DNA of 64,000 nucleotides from Curtobacterium sp. MCBA15_008 (GTDB taxonomy: Bacteria; Actinomycetota; Actinomycetes; Actinomycetales; Microbacteriaceae), in contig NZ_MJGN01000034.1 of assembly GCF_001865065.1 (NCBI RefSeq), forward strand, positions 152,054 to 216,053, read 5' to 3'. How positions within the stretch are numbered: position 1 is the stretch's first letter; each line of letters opens with the position of its first letter. The notes under the pieces were generated by a model, which was not told where the DNA came from, made no database searches, and saw nothing but the letters and a program-made list of their open reading frames with translations. The translations under genes and the position numbers were made by a program. Of the stretch, positions 25,143 through 34,324 are shown in pieces.

Positions 25143-28112
25143 TCACTCCGCCGAGGCGCGAGCGGTTCGGCGCCGTCGGACCACCAGGAGTGCCAGCCCG
25201 GCGAGGAGCAGGACGCCCGTGATCCCGAGACCGGTCCCCATCGCCACCGGCGAACCGGTGAACGCGAGCTCCCCGGAAGCGGCCGGCGGCGTGGTCGCAG
25301 TCGCGGCCGGGTCGATCGAGGCACCCGGGATCGGCTCGGTCGAGGGCGCGTCGGACGGAGTGGGGGCCGGCGTCGTCGGGTCGTCGCCCGGCTCGGCCAC
25401 CGCAGCTGCCTCGACGACGACCTCGAGCGTGGTGGAGGACGCCGCGAACGACGCGTCTCCGCTGTAGGCCACCGTCACCGTGTTCGTCCCGACCGGCAGT
25501 GCATCGGTCTCGCAGCTGGTCTCCGGCAGCGTCGCCGTGCAGAGCACCGTTCCGTCCGCCGACGTGAAGGTGATGGTGCCCGTGGCGCCCGCCGGCAGAC
25601 CGGAAGCGCTCAGGCGGACCTTCGCACCGACGACCGAGTGGGTCGTGTCGGTGCTGCCGACGAGGGCGGTCGGCTGCGCGGTGACGACGAGGTTGAAGGG
25701 CGCGCCCTCGGCCGGCTCGTAGTTGGCGTCGCCGTTGTATCGGGCGTGGACGCGGTACTTCCCACCGGCGAGGTCCGAGGGGACCGCGCACGAGGTCTCG
25801 GGGAGCGTCGCGGTGCACAGGACGGTGCCATCCTCGGTGACGTAGTCGATCGTGCCGGTGGCGTCCTCGGGGACGTTCGGGGTGTCGAGCGTGGTGGTCT
25901 CACCGTGCGTGACGGTCACCGTGGTGTCCGTGCCGCCGTCCGAGGGATCGGACGGGTCCGACGGGTTGGTCGGATCGGACGGGTTGGTCGGATCGGACGG
26001 GGTGCCGGGGTCGCCCGGGGTGCCCGGCGTCGTCGGCCCGGGGGTCGGCGTGAGCGTCGTCGTCGCCTTGCGCACCGTCAGGTCGACGTCCACCGAGGTC
26101 GCCGCAGCGTGCAGTGCGTCGCCCGAGTAGACCGCCGTGAGGGTGTGCGTGCCGGCGGTCAGGCCCGACACTGCGCAGCTGCTCTCGGGGAGCGTCGCCG
26201 TGCAGAGGACCTTGTCGCCCTCGCGGAACTCGACGGTGCCGGTCGGTGCGGGAACGGGACCGTCCTGCGCCTCGAGCCCGTCCACACCCAGGGTCACGGG
26301 GGTGCCGTAGGCGGCGGACGCCGGCGTCGAGGTCAGCGTGATCGCGGTCGGTACCTTCGTCACGACGAGCGCGCCGGTACCGACTCCGGCAGCGTGGTCG
26401 GTGTTGCCCTGGTAGGCCGCTTGCACCGGGGTGGTCCCGACCGCCGAGGTCGGCACGTCGCAGCTGGCGACTCCGTCGTCGATCTTCGCCGAGCAGAGCG
26501 CAGCACCGGTTTCGGGGTGGGTGAACCGGACCAGACCCGTGGGCGGGGTCGCGCCGGTCGTCTCGGCGGAGGAGACCGTTGCGCGGAGTGTGGCGGTGTC
26601 GCCCACCGTGACCGTGACGTCGGCCACGGAGACGGTGGTCGCCTGCGCGGCCACCTCGACGTCGCGGGTGATCGTGACCGCCTCGGCGTCGGTCGAGGCC
26701 ACCACGGTCGAGATGGTCGCGGTGCGGGCGATGCCGGAAACCGTGTACGGGATGGTCAGCTTCGGCAGGGCGGTGCCGGGAGCACGATCCTCGGCGGCCT
26801 GGTCGCACGTGACCACCTGGCCGACGACGGAGCACGTCCAGCCACTGCCGGTCACGTCGTCGACCGACGGGGTGACATCGGAGGGGAACGTGGTCGTGGT
26901 CCGGACGAGCTGCGACTCCGAGCCGCCGTCGGCCGACACGGTCGGGGTGACCGTGTACGTCCCGGAGCCGGCGTGCGCGACGGAGTCCGACCCTCCGGCG
27001 ACCGCGTTCAGCACGGGGACCGGACCGGCGGCCGTCGTGGTTCGGAGGTAGTTGACCTCGTGGATGTCGTTCTGTCCGCCGGTACCGGCGACCCAGCCGT
27101 AGGTGAGCTTGTAGGGGTAGCCGGTGGTCGGGTCGATCCACGAGCGGTCGATGTTCGCTGCGTTCGACGTCGTGTCGAGCTTCGGCAGCGCCCCCGTGAC
27201 GACCTGCTGCGTCCCACCGATCGACGTGAACACGACCGCGTACTGGCCGGACGGGACAGTGACGGAGGTGTTCTGCTGTGCGGTGAGAGCGGAGGCGGTC
27301 GGGTTGATCACGATCTCGACCGGCACCCGAGCCTCGGCACGGTCGGCGACACCGGTCTTGTTGAGCGAGCCGTTGACCTTGGTCCTGGACTGGACGCAGT
27401 AGCCAGTCGAGCCGTCACCGGGACCACGCACCGTCACCGCGTTGGCGAACAACGAGCCGTCCGTGCCCTGGTCCGTCGTGCAACCCGTGCCGCCGAACTG
27501 CCGGTTCGCGAAGTTGCCGTAGCGGTCGAGCCCGATGCCGAGGTACGCGTGCGAGAGTCCCTGCGCATTGTTCGCCGTGCTGGCGCTGTAGCCCATCGAG
27601 CCGCCGAGGTACCCGATCTTCGCGGGGACCGTCGGGTTGTACGGGTCGGTCGCCGCGAGGTAGAAGACGATGCCGTCGGCGGACGTGCCGTTGTACTGGT
27701 AGCTGTTGAAGGTCGCGTCGATGCCCTTGGTGATCGGCACCGACTGCTTCGACCCGACGCCTCCGGACTGGTCGCCGACGGCCGACGTGAGCCTCAGCGC
27801 GCCGCTGTCGACCGCGTCCGCCGTGCCCCGGCAGGTCGGGATCGTGCCGGAGTTCGTCGAGCCGGACGCCGGACGCGCGGTGAGGCACGCGACGTTGCCG
27901 GATGACGCCGTGGTCGACGGCAGGATGTACCCGTCGCCGGCGTCTGCGCCGGTGAACCCCTCGTTCACGAACGTGGTCTGTGCCGGCGGTGCGGCGACGG
28001 CCGCGGTGGTCCCGGCGCCGACGAGCGCGAGCCCGGCGAGACCGGCGACGGCGAAGCCGGCGAGGATGCTGCGAGCGCGCGCGACGGCACGCTTCTGGGA
28101 TTGTGTACGCAC
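25143..28112 (-). CDS. Sortase-anchored surface protein: lectin-like domain plus Ig-like repeats
   Basis: 989 residues. A signal peptide ends around AAVAA (about residue 40). A legume-lectin-like beta-sandwich follows (about 45-355; YLGIGLDRYGNFANRQ is characteristic). Then come four Ig-like (Big_3-type) repeats of about 90 residues sharing VLCTATLPE-SC and YxGD, each with a Cys pair. A Pro/Asp/Ser/Thr linker (DPTNPSDP units) lies between repeats. The C-terminus has an LAFTG sortase signal, a hydrophobic helix and an RRRR tail. Probably an adhesin that binds glycans on a host or plant surface. Confidence 0.85.
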   Translation of the reverse strand: MRTQSQKRAVARARSILAGFAVAGLAGLALVGAGTTAAVAAPPAQTTFVNEGFTGADAGDGYILPSTTASSGNVACLTARPASGSTNSGTIPTCRGTADAVDSGALRLTSAVGDQSGGVGSKQSVPITKGIDATFNSYQYNGTSADGIVFYLAATDPYNPTVPAKIGYLGGSMGYSASTANNAQGLSHAYLGIGLDRYGNFANRQFGGTGCTTDQGTDGSLFANAVTVRGPGDGSTGYCVQSRTKVNGSLNKTGVADRAEARVPVEIVINPTASALTAQQNTSVTVPSGQYAVVFTSIGGTQQVVTGALPKLDTTSNAANIDRSWIDPTTGYPYKLTYGWVAGTGGQNDIHEVNYLRTTTAAGPVPVLNAVAGGSDSVAHAGSGTYTVTPTVSADGGSESQLVRTTTTFPSDVTPSVDDVTGSGWTCSVVGQVVTCDQAAEDRAPGTALPKLTIPYTVSGIARTATISTVVASTDAEAVTITRDVEVAAQATTVSVADVTVTVGDTATLRATVSSAETTGATPPTGLVRFTHPETGAALCSAKIDDGVASCDVPTSAVGTTPVQAAYQGNTDHAAGVGTGALVVTKVPTAITLTSTPASAAYGTPVTLGVDGLEAQDGPVPAPTGTVEFREGDKVLCTATLPESSCAVSGLTAGTHTLTAVYSGDALHAAATSVDVDLTVRKATTTLTPTPGPTTPGTPGDPGTPSDPTNPSDPTNPSDPSDPSDGGTDTTVTVTHGETTTLDTPNVPEDATGTIDYVTEDGTVLCTATLPETSCAVPSDLAGGKYRVHARYNGDANYEPAEGAPFNLVVTAQPTALVGSTDTTHSVVGAKVRLSASGLPAGATGTITFTSADGTVLCTATLPETSCETDALPVGTNTVTVAYSGDASFAASSTTLEVVVEAAAVAEPGDDPTTPAPTPSDAPSTEPIPGASIDPAATATTPPAASGELAFTGSPVAMGTGLGITGVLLLAGLALLVVRRRRTARASAE

Positions 28113-28318
28113 TGGAGCCCTGTTCAGTGAGAAGAGCGGTGCCGACGAGGAGCGTGCGCGCCCGGCTCGTCGGCTCGGGTCCTCACACCGTAGGGGCGGC
28201 TTGGGTACTCACGGGTCTCGAATCGGGTGATCGCACCACAACTGGGGACACGCTCGACGCAATCGCCCGGCAGCGGCGCATCGGCGGTCCGGGGACGAGC
28301 CCCAGAACGGGGGAAGCC

Positions 28319-28675
28319 TCAGTCCCCGTGCACGATGCACACCGCGTCGAGGTCCATCGCGGCCTCGAGCGCGGCGGTGATCCCGGACTCGCCGTCGGCA
28401 CCCGCCGGGGTCACCGTGTCCACCCACCACAGCGGCGTCGTGAGGGTCGGGGCGTCGGGCAGGATGCGTTCGACCTCGTCGAGGGAGTCCACCCGGCGCA
28501 CCCCGAGCACGGTGATCACCGGGTGCGTGGCGTCACGGCAGACCTGCACCATCGGCCCGTCGTCGAGCGCCCGGACGCCCCACGACTCGTCGTGCAGCAG
28601 CAGTGCTTCGGCGACGTCGCGCGTCTCGACCGGCTCACGGCAGAGCAGGGTCACGTCACGGGGCACCCTGGCCAC
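28319..28675 (-). CDS. Hypothetical protein, overlaps upstream DUF6177-like gene
   Basis: 118 residues from a GTG at 28675; not recognised. Soluble, Asp/Val-rich, no membrane segment. It overlaps the end of the preceding gene by 20 bases, so the two are probably co-expressed. A second in-frame GTG at 28666 could be the true start. The 28113-28318 gap after it holds the surface-protein promoter region but no clear motif. Confidence 0.55.
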   Translation of the reverse strand: MARVPRDVTLLCREPVETRDVAEALLLHDESWGVRALDDGPMVQVCRDATHPVITVLGVRRVDSLDEVERILPDAPTLTTPLWWVDTVTPAGADGESGITAALEAAMDLDAVCIVHGD

Positions 28676-29732
28676 CCATCACGGGTGAGTCCGAGCCGGT
28701 GCGGCCGATGTGTCCGTCGAGTGTGCCCTCGTCGTGCGCGGGGTCGAGCGGGGCACCGCCGACCAGCTGCAGGAAGCGGTCCTCGTCGATCCGGTCGAGG
28801 AACGACTCGAGCGCTTCCCACCCGTCGTCGAACCGCACGACGAGCCCGCCGCCGCCGAACGTCGAGGTGGTGGTGCGCGGAGGCGGCCAGACGCCGTCGC
28901 GGTCGAGGAACTCCGCAGCCTCGGGACCGACGACGACGGCGAGCGGCGACGGTTCACCGTGCGAGACGGCGCGGACGAGGTGGTCGGCGTCACCGCGGCG
29001 CTGCATGACCACGCCGAACACGGGCTCGACGTCCTCGGCGACGCGGTGCACGGCGTCGAGGAGCTTCGACGCGAGGGCGGGGTCTGCGCCGTCCTCGGGG
29101 ATGGTGAGCACCGCGGACATCGTCTCGACGACGACCCCGTCCAGCAGGTGCGCGGTCATCGTGGCGGAGAAGCCCTCGCCGACGGCGTAGGAGGTCGACA
29201 CGGCGGGAGCCTCGTGCTTCGCGTACTGCGTGACGACCCAGCGGTCCCACGGCACGGTGAGCGGTTCGGCGGTCCCCCACCGGGTGGGGCAGGTGCCGAC
29301 GGTCTCGCACAGCGCCTCGATCGCCGAGCCGATGTCGATCGCGCGTTCGGAGTGGTGCCGCAGGGTGAGGTCGATGCTGATCTGGCGGACGGAGTCGACG
29401 GCGACGGCGTGCTCCGGCGACGGCGTGCCGAGCAGCTCGGGGCCTCGCTGGACGAAGTCCTCGATCCCCGAGGCAGCCACCCCGGTCCGTCCGTCGCGCA
29501 GGGTGCCGTCGAAGTCGGTGACGGCCCAGGCTGCACCGTGGGCGCCGAGCGCGTGCCGGAGCGCGGGGGTGACCGCCGCTTCGCGGCCGGTGCGGAGCAC
29601 GACCATGCGCCCGGACTCGGAGGCCCGTCGGAGCAGCGAGGCGAACGCGTCGGTCAACCAGACCACCGGCGAAGCGGAATCGACCACGATTGCGGGGCCG
29701 ACCACGTCGTCGATGAGGGGATGCCTGACCAT
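28656..29732 (-). CDS. DUF6177-like actinobacterial protein
   Basis: 358 residues, soluble. It resembles an actinobacterial family often annotated DUF6177 and met near type VII secretion genes, but no secretion gene is in this window, so the name is tentative. Notable segments are VVWLTDAF and VLRTGREAA near the N-terminus, and SFLDRIDEDRFLQLVGGAPLD near the end. The ATG at 29732 follows GAGGAGG; a TACCGT -10-like hexamer lies about 40 bases upstream. Confidence 0.55.
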   Translation of the reverse strand: MVRHPLIDDVVGPAIVVDSASPVVWLTDAFASLLRRASESGRMVVLRTGREAAVTPALRHALGAHGAAWAVTDFDGTLRDGRTGVAASGIEDFVQRGPELLGTPSPEHAVAVDSVRQISIDLTLRHHSERAIDIGSAIEALCETVGTCPTRWGTAEPLTVPWDRWVVTQYAKHEAPAVSTSYAVGEGFSATMTAHLLDGVVVETMSAVLTIPEDGADPALASKLLDAVHRVAEDVEPVFGVVMQRRGDADHLVRAVSHGEPSPLAVVVGPEAAEFLDRDGVWPPPRTTTSTFGGGGLVVRFDDGWEALESFLDRIDEDRFLQLVGGAPLDPAHDEGTLDGHIGRTGSDSPVMGGQGAP

Positions 29733-29962
29733 CCGGGTCCTCCTCGGTTCGGGGTCGCTCGATCCACCTGGACGGTACACACGGGGACGACACCTGTCCG
29801 TCAGGCGGGCGGGCTCACAGCGGGTACTCGGCTCCGGCGGACGTACGGCTCGGACCACGGCCTGGAGGCACGGCTCGCGTCCGCCCCGCGACGCACCGTG
29901 GGTGGTCGGCTGGCGCACGGACGAGAATCCGCTAGGCTTGCTGCGTCCCGCTGAGCGGGTAC

Positions 29963-30036
29963 GCGAGTGTAGTTCAATGGTAGAACTCCAGCTTCCCAAG
30001 CTGGTAGCGCGGGTTCGATTCCCGTCACTCGCTCCA
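29963..30036 (+). tRNA. tRNA-Gly (anticodon CCC)
   Basis: A 7-bp acceptor stem GCGAGTG/CACTCGC, D-arm with TTCAATGGTAGAA, anticodon stem CCAGC/GCTGG around TTCCCAA, T-arm GCGGG-TTCGATT-CCCGT, and encoded CCA at 30034-30036. The anticodon is CCC. It marks the left edge of the accessory region; no second copy of its 3' end was found downstream in the window. Confidence 0.97.
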
Positions 30037-30061
30037 ATACGATCATGCCGTGGAGTTGTCG

Positions 30062-30103
30062 TTTCTCAAGACAGGTGAGACTTCTCTCGACTCAGTTGAG
30101 ACT
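30062..30103. repeat. Two adjacent 21-bp repeats next to tRNA-Gly
   Basis: 30062-30082 and 30083-30103 are identical at 16 of 21 positions and both end GTTGAGACT or GGTGAGACT. Each has inverted TCTC/TGAGA half-sites. The 21-bp spacing equals two helical turns, suggesting a protein-binding site (recombinase or repressor) at the island edge. The remainder of 30037-30307 shows nothing else recognisable. Confidence 0.55.
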
Positions 30104-30307
30104 CGGTTGGCCTAGCGAAGGCGAAGCGACGAACCTGGACTGGCCCGCAGAACGGCCCGATGGGACAGGCCTCACGGGCGGCCGAGTTGCGCCTGCTCGA
30201 CCAGAGTAAACAGCGAGTGCAGACTCCCTACCGTCCCTGACAACCTCACACGCCGAGCGGCGCGTCGAGCCCTACTCACGTCTTGTGATCGGCACCATGA
30301 GATCACC

Positions 30308-32335
30308 ATGGATGGGCAACACGACGTCGTTCTCGAGCATGTCAACGCGAAGCCGGACGACTGGAACCAGCTGCTGCTGCTGGCGAAAGCGAACCGCGCC
30401 ACGCTCGGGTTTCTGACGGACTCCGCGTTCGAAGATCGTCTCGAACGCGGTACCGTCGTCGTCGCCCGCGTCGGCGGAGACATCGTCGGGTATTGCATCT
30501 ACGACGTCCCACGCGCCGGCTACATCAAGCTGGTACACGTTTGCGTCGGTCTGCGCGGGAACGGCATCGGGAAGCTGCTCGTTGATGCTGCGGTACTGGC
30601 TCATCCTGAAGCCATTGGCGTTGTCGCGTACTGTCGTCGCGACTACGGGCTGGACCGGTTCTGGGCCGCCGTCGGACTGTCGCCCCGCGGCGAACGAGCC
30701 GGTCGGGCAGCCGCCGGCTCCACCCTGACACGCTGGTGGATGCCACTCGGGGAGCTAGATCTGCTCGAAGACGCGGCGCTCGGGGCAGGGTTGCCGCTGG
30801 TTGTGTACGACACCAACATCATCGCCGACCTCTACGGCTCCTCTGAGCTTGATCGCGCCGACCGGGACGCGTCTCTCGGTCTCACCGCGGACTGGATAGC
30901 GGCCGAGATCACCGTGGTCGTCTCACCGCAGGTCGACGTCGAAATCGACCGCATCGATGACGAGGACGAACGATCCCGACAACGCTCCGGAGCGGACCAT
31001 CTCGTTCGGTTGCGTTCCATCCGCCGTGAAGACGCCTCGGTGCTCGACGCCCTGCTGCAGCGAACCGGCCCGGAGGAGTTAGCGGCGGACCCGTCGCTGC
31101 GCGACGACCTCAACCACATCGCGGACGCGCTTGCCGCGCACGCCGCGTACTTCGTCACCAACGACACCCGCTTGCTGCGACTTGCTGACTCCTACCTCCC
31201 CGTCGACACCCAACTTCGCGTGCTCCGTCCGCATGAGCTGATACAGCAGGTCGATCAGCGGCTGGGGCAACCCGTGTTCCAGTCCAGACTCATCGAGGAC
31301 ATCGACCTGCGCTGGGTTCCGGCCACTCGTTTCACGATCAACCATCTGCTTGACGCGTTCCTCACCCACGAGCGCAACGAACGAGGCAGCGATCTACGAC
31401 GGCTGATTCGTGCGTCAATCGCAGCCCACCCGAGGAGCACGCGAGTTCTCATCGACGAACGAGGACGCCCCTGGGCGATGCTCGCAGAACATCCTGGCGA
31501 CGGGATGCTGGTGATCCCGCTCCTGCGAGTCGCGCGGCGGCGGGAAACTACGACGGTCGCGCTCCAGCTCGCTCGTCACGCGCGTCACGTCGCCCGCCAG
31601 AACCAGCTGCCCGTCGTCGAGATCACCGACCCGGCAGTCGCGGATGTCGTCCGCGATGGTCTCCGTACTGAGGGCTTCGACGCGGAGCTGCGTGCCGAAG
31701 TGCTCGATCGGGCAGAACCTGCGTCACGATTCCTCGCCGACCACCCTTCGGAGGTGCTTCGGACCGCTGCGCAGCTGCGAGACGTTGAGCACCGGTATTG
31801 GCCTCTGGTGCTCCTGAGGGCAGGGGCGCCGACGTACATCGCACCCATCCAGCCGCGCTTCATCTACCCGCTGTTCGGCATTCCGCGGCAAGCACTCTGG
31901 GGAGACGACCGGCCGCTGGCGCTGGGCCTCTCGCGAGAGCACGTGTACTACAGCGGGAGCAGTCGGGCGCTTCCCCCACCTGGCGCTCGCATCCTCTGGT
32001 ACGCGTCTGCCGACGACACGGAAACGATCCGCAGCATCGTTGCGTACTCCAGGAGCCTTGGTTGCGAGCGCACGTCACCCGACGAGGCATTTCGCCGATA
32101 CAAGCAGCTTGGAGTGTTCAAGCGTCGTGACGTGCGCTCCGCTGCCGACAAGCGTGGTCGAGTGACTGTCGTACGGTTCGAGGACACTGAGTTGCTGGAC
32201 CGCCGGATCGGGGGTCACGAACTTGCCGAACTGTTGGAGCAGCACGACGTGAAACCCCCGATACCCTCATTCCGGCAGGTACCGTCCACGCTGTTCGACG
32301 ACCTCATCCATAGCCAAGGCAGGAGCGTACGTTGA
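30308..32335 (+). CDS. GNAT-PIN fusion protein with C-terminal extension
   Basis: 675 residues. The GNAT domain covers about 1-145 with the acetyl-CoA loop RGNGIG (83-88). The PIN nuclease domain covers about 162-295, with D168 in YDTN, acidic residues near 210-214, D267 and the TND motif (D286). A region of about 370 residues follows without a domain I recognise, ending in a possible PUA-like fold. Its stop overlaps the TTG start of the ASCH gene (TTGA). PIN domains are usually ribonuclease toxins and ASCH domains bind RNA, so an RNA-targeting toxin or defence pair is plausible but not shown. Confidence 0.75.
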   Translation: MDGQHDVVLEHVNAKPDDWNQLLLLAKANRATLGFLTDSAFEDRLERGTVVVARVGGDIVGYCIYDVPRAGYIKLVHVCVGLRGNGIGKLLVDAAVLAHPEAIGVVAYCRRDYGLDRFWAAVGLSPRGERAGRAAAGSTLTRWWMPLGELDLLEDAALGAGLPLVVYDTNIIADLYGSSELDRADRDASLGLTADWIAAEITVVVSPQVDVEIDRIDDEDERSRQRSGADHLVRLRSIRREDASVLDALLQRTGPEELAADPSLRDDLNHIADALAAHAAYFVTNDTRLLRLADSYLPVDTQLRVLRPHELIQQVDQRLGQPVFQSRLIEDIDLRWVPATRFTINHLLDAFLTHERNERGSDLRRLIRASIAAHPRSTRVLIDERGRPWAMLAEHPGDGMLVIPLLRVARRRETTTVALQLARHARHVARQNQLPVVEITDPAVADVVRDGLRTEGFDAELRAEVLDRAEPASRFLADHPSEVLRTAAQLRDVEHRYWPLVLLRAGAPTYIAPIQPRFIYPLFGIPRQALWGDDRPLALGLSREHVYYSGSSRALPPPGARILWYASADDTETIRSIVAYSRSLGCERTSPDEAFRRYKQLGVFKRRDVRSAADKRGRVTVVRFEDTELLDRRIGGHELAELLEQHDVKPPIPSFRQVPSTLFDDLIHSQGRSVR

Positions 32336-32793
32336 CATCGATCCTGCTCTCTGTCCGACCCGCCTTCGCGCACGCGCTGCTGGCGGGCACGAAGACAGTC
32401 GAGGTACGACGCCGATTCCCGGACGTCGCAACGCCCGCCACCATCTATGTGTACTCAAGCACCCCGGACCGCGCTGTCCTCGGCACCATCGAGCTCGAAG
32501 GCATCGACCGCCCGTTGGCGTCGTCTGTATGGGACTTGTACCGTCATGAAATCCAGATTCATCGGCAGCCGCTCGAGGAATACCTCGAGAACGTCAACGA
32601 CGCCGCTATTCTGCGCGTTCGCTCGCCAATTCGGTGGCCGAAGGCCGTCCCGCTGGCGCTGCTCCGGAGCGAGATCGGGCTCGAACCGCCGCAGAGCTTC
32701 CGGTATGTCGATTCAGCGCGAGAAGAACTTCTCCGCCTGTGCGCCAATGGTGTTACTTCGACGACGTTGTCGGCGCTGACCGCTGCTGGCTAA
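32332..32793 (+). CDS. ASCH-domain RNA-binding protein
   Basis: 153 residues starting at a TTG that overlaps the GNAT-PIN stop. It shows the ASCH/PUA-like pattern: LLSVRPAFAHALLAGTKTVE at the start, then VEVRRRFP and IYVYSSTPDRAVLGTIEL. It is translationally coupled to the GNAT-PIN gene, so the two probably work together, with ASCH as RNA-recognition partner or antitoxin. Confidence 0.78.
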   Translation: MTSILLSVRPAFAHALLAGTKTVEVRRRFPDVATPATIYVYSSTPDRAVLGTIELEGIDRPLASSVWDLYRHEIQIHRQPLEEYLENVNDAAILRVRSPIRWPKAVPLALLRSEIGLEPPQSFRYVDSAREELLRLCANGVTSTTLSALTAAG

Positions 32794-32807
32794 CCAAATG
32801 GTTAGCC
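32788..32807 (+). terminator. Palindrome at the end of the ASCH gene
   Basis: GGCTAACCA (32788-32796) and TGGTTAGCC (32799-32807) form a 9-bp stem that includes the ASCH stop codon. No T-run, so only a possible terminator. Confidence 0.45.
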
Positions 32808-32883
32808 GCCCGTCTCGAGATCAGCGTGGGCATCCACTTCAGCAGCCGACGATCGCGTTTGTTCACCCCGGGCTCTCGTCCGA

Positions 32884-33570
32884 TCAGGACAGCGACGGTA
32901 CCAACGGCGATTGAGGGCCGCTCCAGGTGCACGCAAGCTGGTCGCGCGCGCGCGTCGCAGCGACGTAGAGCAGGGACCGCTCGCGCAGTAGCGCGTCGTC
33001 GCGCTCAGCGTCCGAGAGCCCAGTCAGGACGGCTCGGCTCGGCAGCGCGGACGCGCTCACACCGAAGAGCAGCACGTTCAAGAATTCGGTACCCTTCGCG
33101 CGGTGCATGGTCATCACGACGGGCAGGCCGGTCCCTAGCTCCCCGCTGTCCACCTCGCGCATCCGGACGCCCCGGTCCCGCAACCCGCGGGACACGACGT
33201 CCCGGACTCGGGCGTCCCGGACGAGCACGGCCACGGTCTCCGGGGCGGCACCGGTGCTCAGCCACTCGGAGACGAGCTGGGTGGCCATATCGAGCTCTTC
33301 GCGGAGACCCGGCGCACCATGCAGGATCGGGGCCGGTCCACGCCGGGCCGACCTGTAGCCGGCGCTGTCCGCGGCGGCGTCCTCCACGTCGACGAACTCC
33401 GCACCCGGGCTCAGCCAGCGAGCTTCGCCGTCTGGACCGGGGCGATGGTCAGCGTAGGGAGACTCGTTCCGGGGCGCTGCCCAGCCACCGGGACAATCTG
33501 TTGACGCGGGGGCAGGATCGTCGGTCGCACGTCGAGCGGTCAGTGTTGCAGCACGTTCATCGACCGACCC
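32884..33570 (-). pseudogene. UvrD/PcrA-type helicase remnant (C-terminal part only)
   Basis: The frame closed at 32884 encodes VMTMHRAKGTEFLNVLLFG and ERSLLYVAATRARDQL, which are UvrD superfamily 1 helicase motifs V and VI. The Walker A and motif II parts are absent. An ATG/GTG is available only within the fragment (33387); the open frame runs back to a stop near 33575. It is best read as a decayed or truncated helicase left from an earlier element. Confidence 0.7.
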
Positions 33571-33581
33571 GGGAGCACCTC

Positions 33582-34310
33582 ATGAGCATCACCAGCACGT
33601 CGCCCATCCATCCCACCGTGATCCTTGTACACGGCGCGTTCGCAGATGCGTCGAGTTGGAACGGTGTCGTCCGGATCCTGCTCGATCAGGGCTTCCCCGT
33701 AATCGCGGTGGCGAACCCCCTCCGCGGTGTCGCCGCAGACGCCGCGTACCTGCGCGCGCTGTTGGCCGACGTCTCAGGCGACATCCTGCTCGTCGGGCAC
33801 TCGTACGGCGGCACGGTCATCACCAACGGTGCAACAGACAATCCGCAAGTACGGGGCCTGGTGTATGTCGGGGGGTTCGCACCCGACTCTGGTGAGAGCG
33901 CTGCCGACCTCGCCGGCCGGTACGAAGGCGGGACACTCGGCGACACGTTGACCGCGGTGCCGCTCGGCGACGCCGGCAATGACCTTTACATCCAGCAGGA
34001 GAAGTACCACGAGCAGTTCGCCGCCGACTCACCTGCTGACGTCGCCTCGGTGATGGCCGTCACGCAGCGTCCGATCGTGGAGGCGGCGTTGAATGAGCCG
34101 TCCACAGCGCCGGCGTGGAAGCAGATTCCGTCGTGGTTCCTCTTCGGCTCGGACGACAAGAACATACCGGTGGCAAGCCACCGGTACATGGCGGAGCGTG
34201 CGGGGTCGCGTCGCACGGTCGAGATCCGAGGCGGATCGCACACCGTGGGCATCCCGGAAGCCGCGCAGGTCGCCGATCTCATCTCGGAAGCGGCGGGCAG
34301 CGTCCGCTGA
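33582..34310 (+). CDS. Alpha/beta hydrolase
   Basis: 242 residues. The oxyanion-region VHGAFADASSW, nucleophile elbow GHSYGG and late His in GGSHTVGIPE complete a Ser-His-acid triad. Similar to the EstC-like or salicylate-esterase-like cytosolic hydrolases that often sit beside TetR and MFS genes. The convergent TetR gene ends 15 bases away. Substrate unknown. Confidence 0.85.
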   Translation: MSITSTSPIHPTVILVHGAFADASSWNGVVRILLDQGFPVIAVANPLRGVAADAAYLRALLADVSGDILLVGHSYGGTVITNGATDNPQVRGLVYVGGFAPDSGESAADLAGRYEGGTLGDTLTAVPLGDAGNDLYIQQEKYHEQFAADSPADVASVMAVTQRPIVEAALNEPSTAPAWKQIPSWFLFGSDDKNIPVASHRYMAERAGSRRTVEIRGGSHTVGIPEAAQVADLISEAAGSVR

Positions 34311-34324
34311 ACCGTGCCGTGCTC

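Noticed and set aside
25920-26040. Repeated GGTCGGATCGGACGG units taken as a possible CRISPR or VNTR
   Set aside because: They encode the in-frame DPTNPSDP linker of the surface protein, not spacer-separated repeats.
25638-27905. 755-codon plus-strand frame opposite the surface protein
   Set aside because: Shadow frame with Arg/Gly/Val bias; the minus strand has a signal peptide, repeats and a sortase motif.
29801-30046. 81-residue open frame antisense to tRNA-Gly beginning VTGIEPALPAWEAG
   Set aside because: It reads through the reverse strand of the tRNA; this is a well-known spurious ORF created by tRNA genes.
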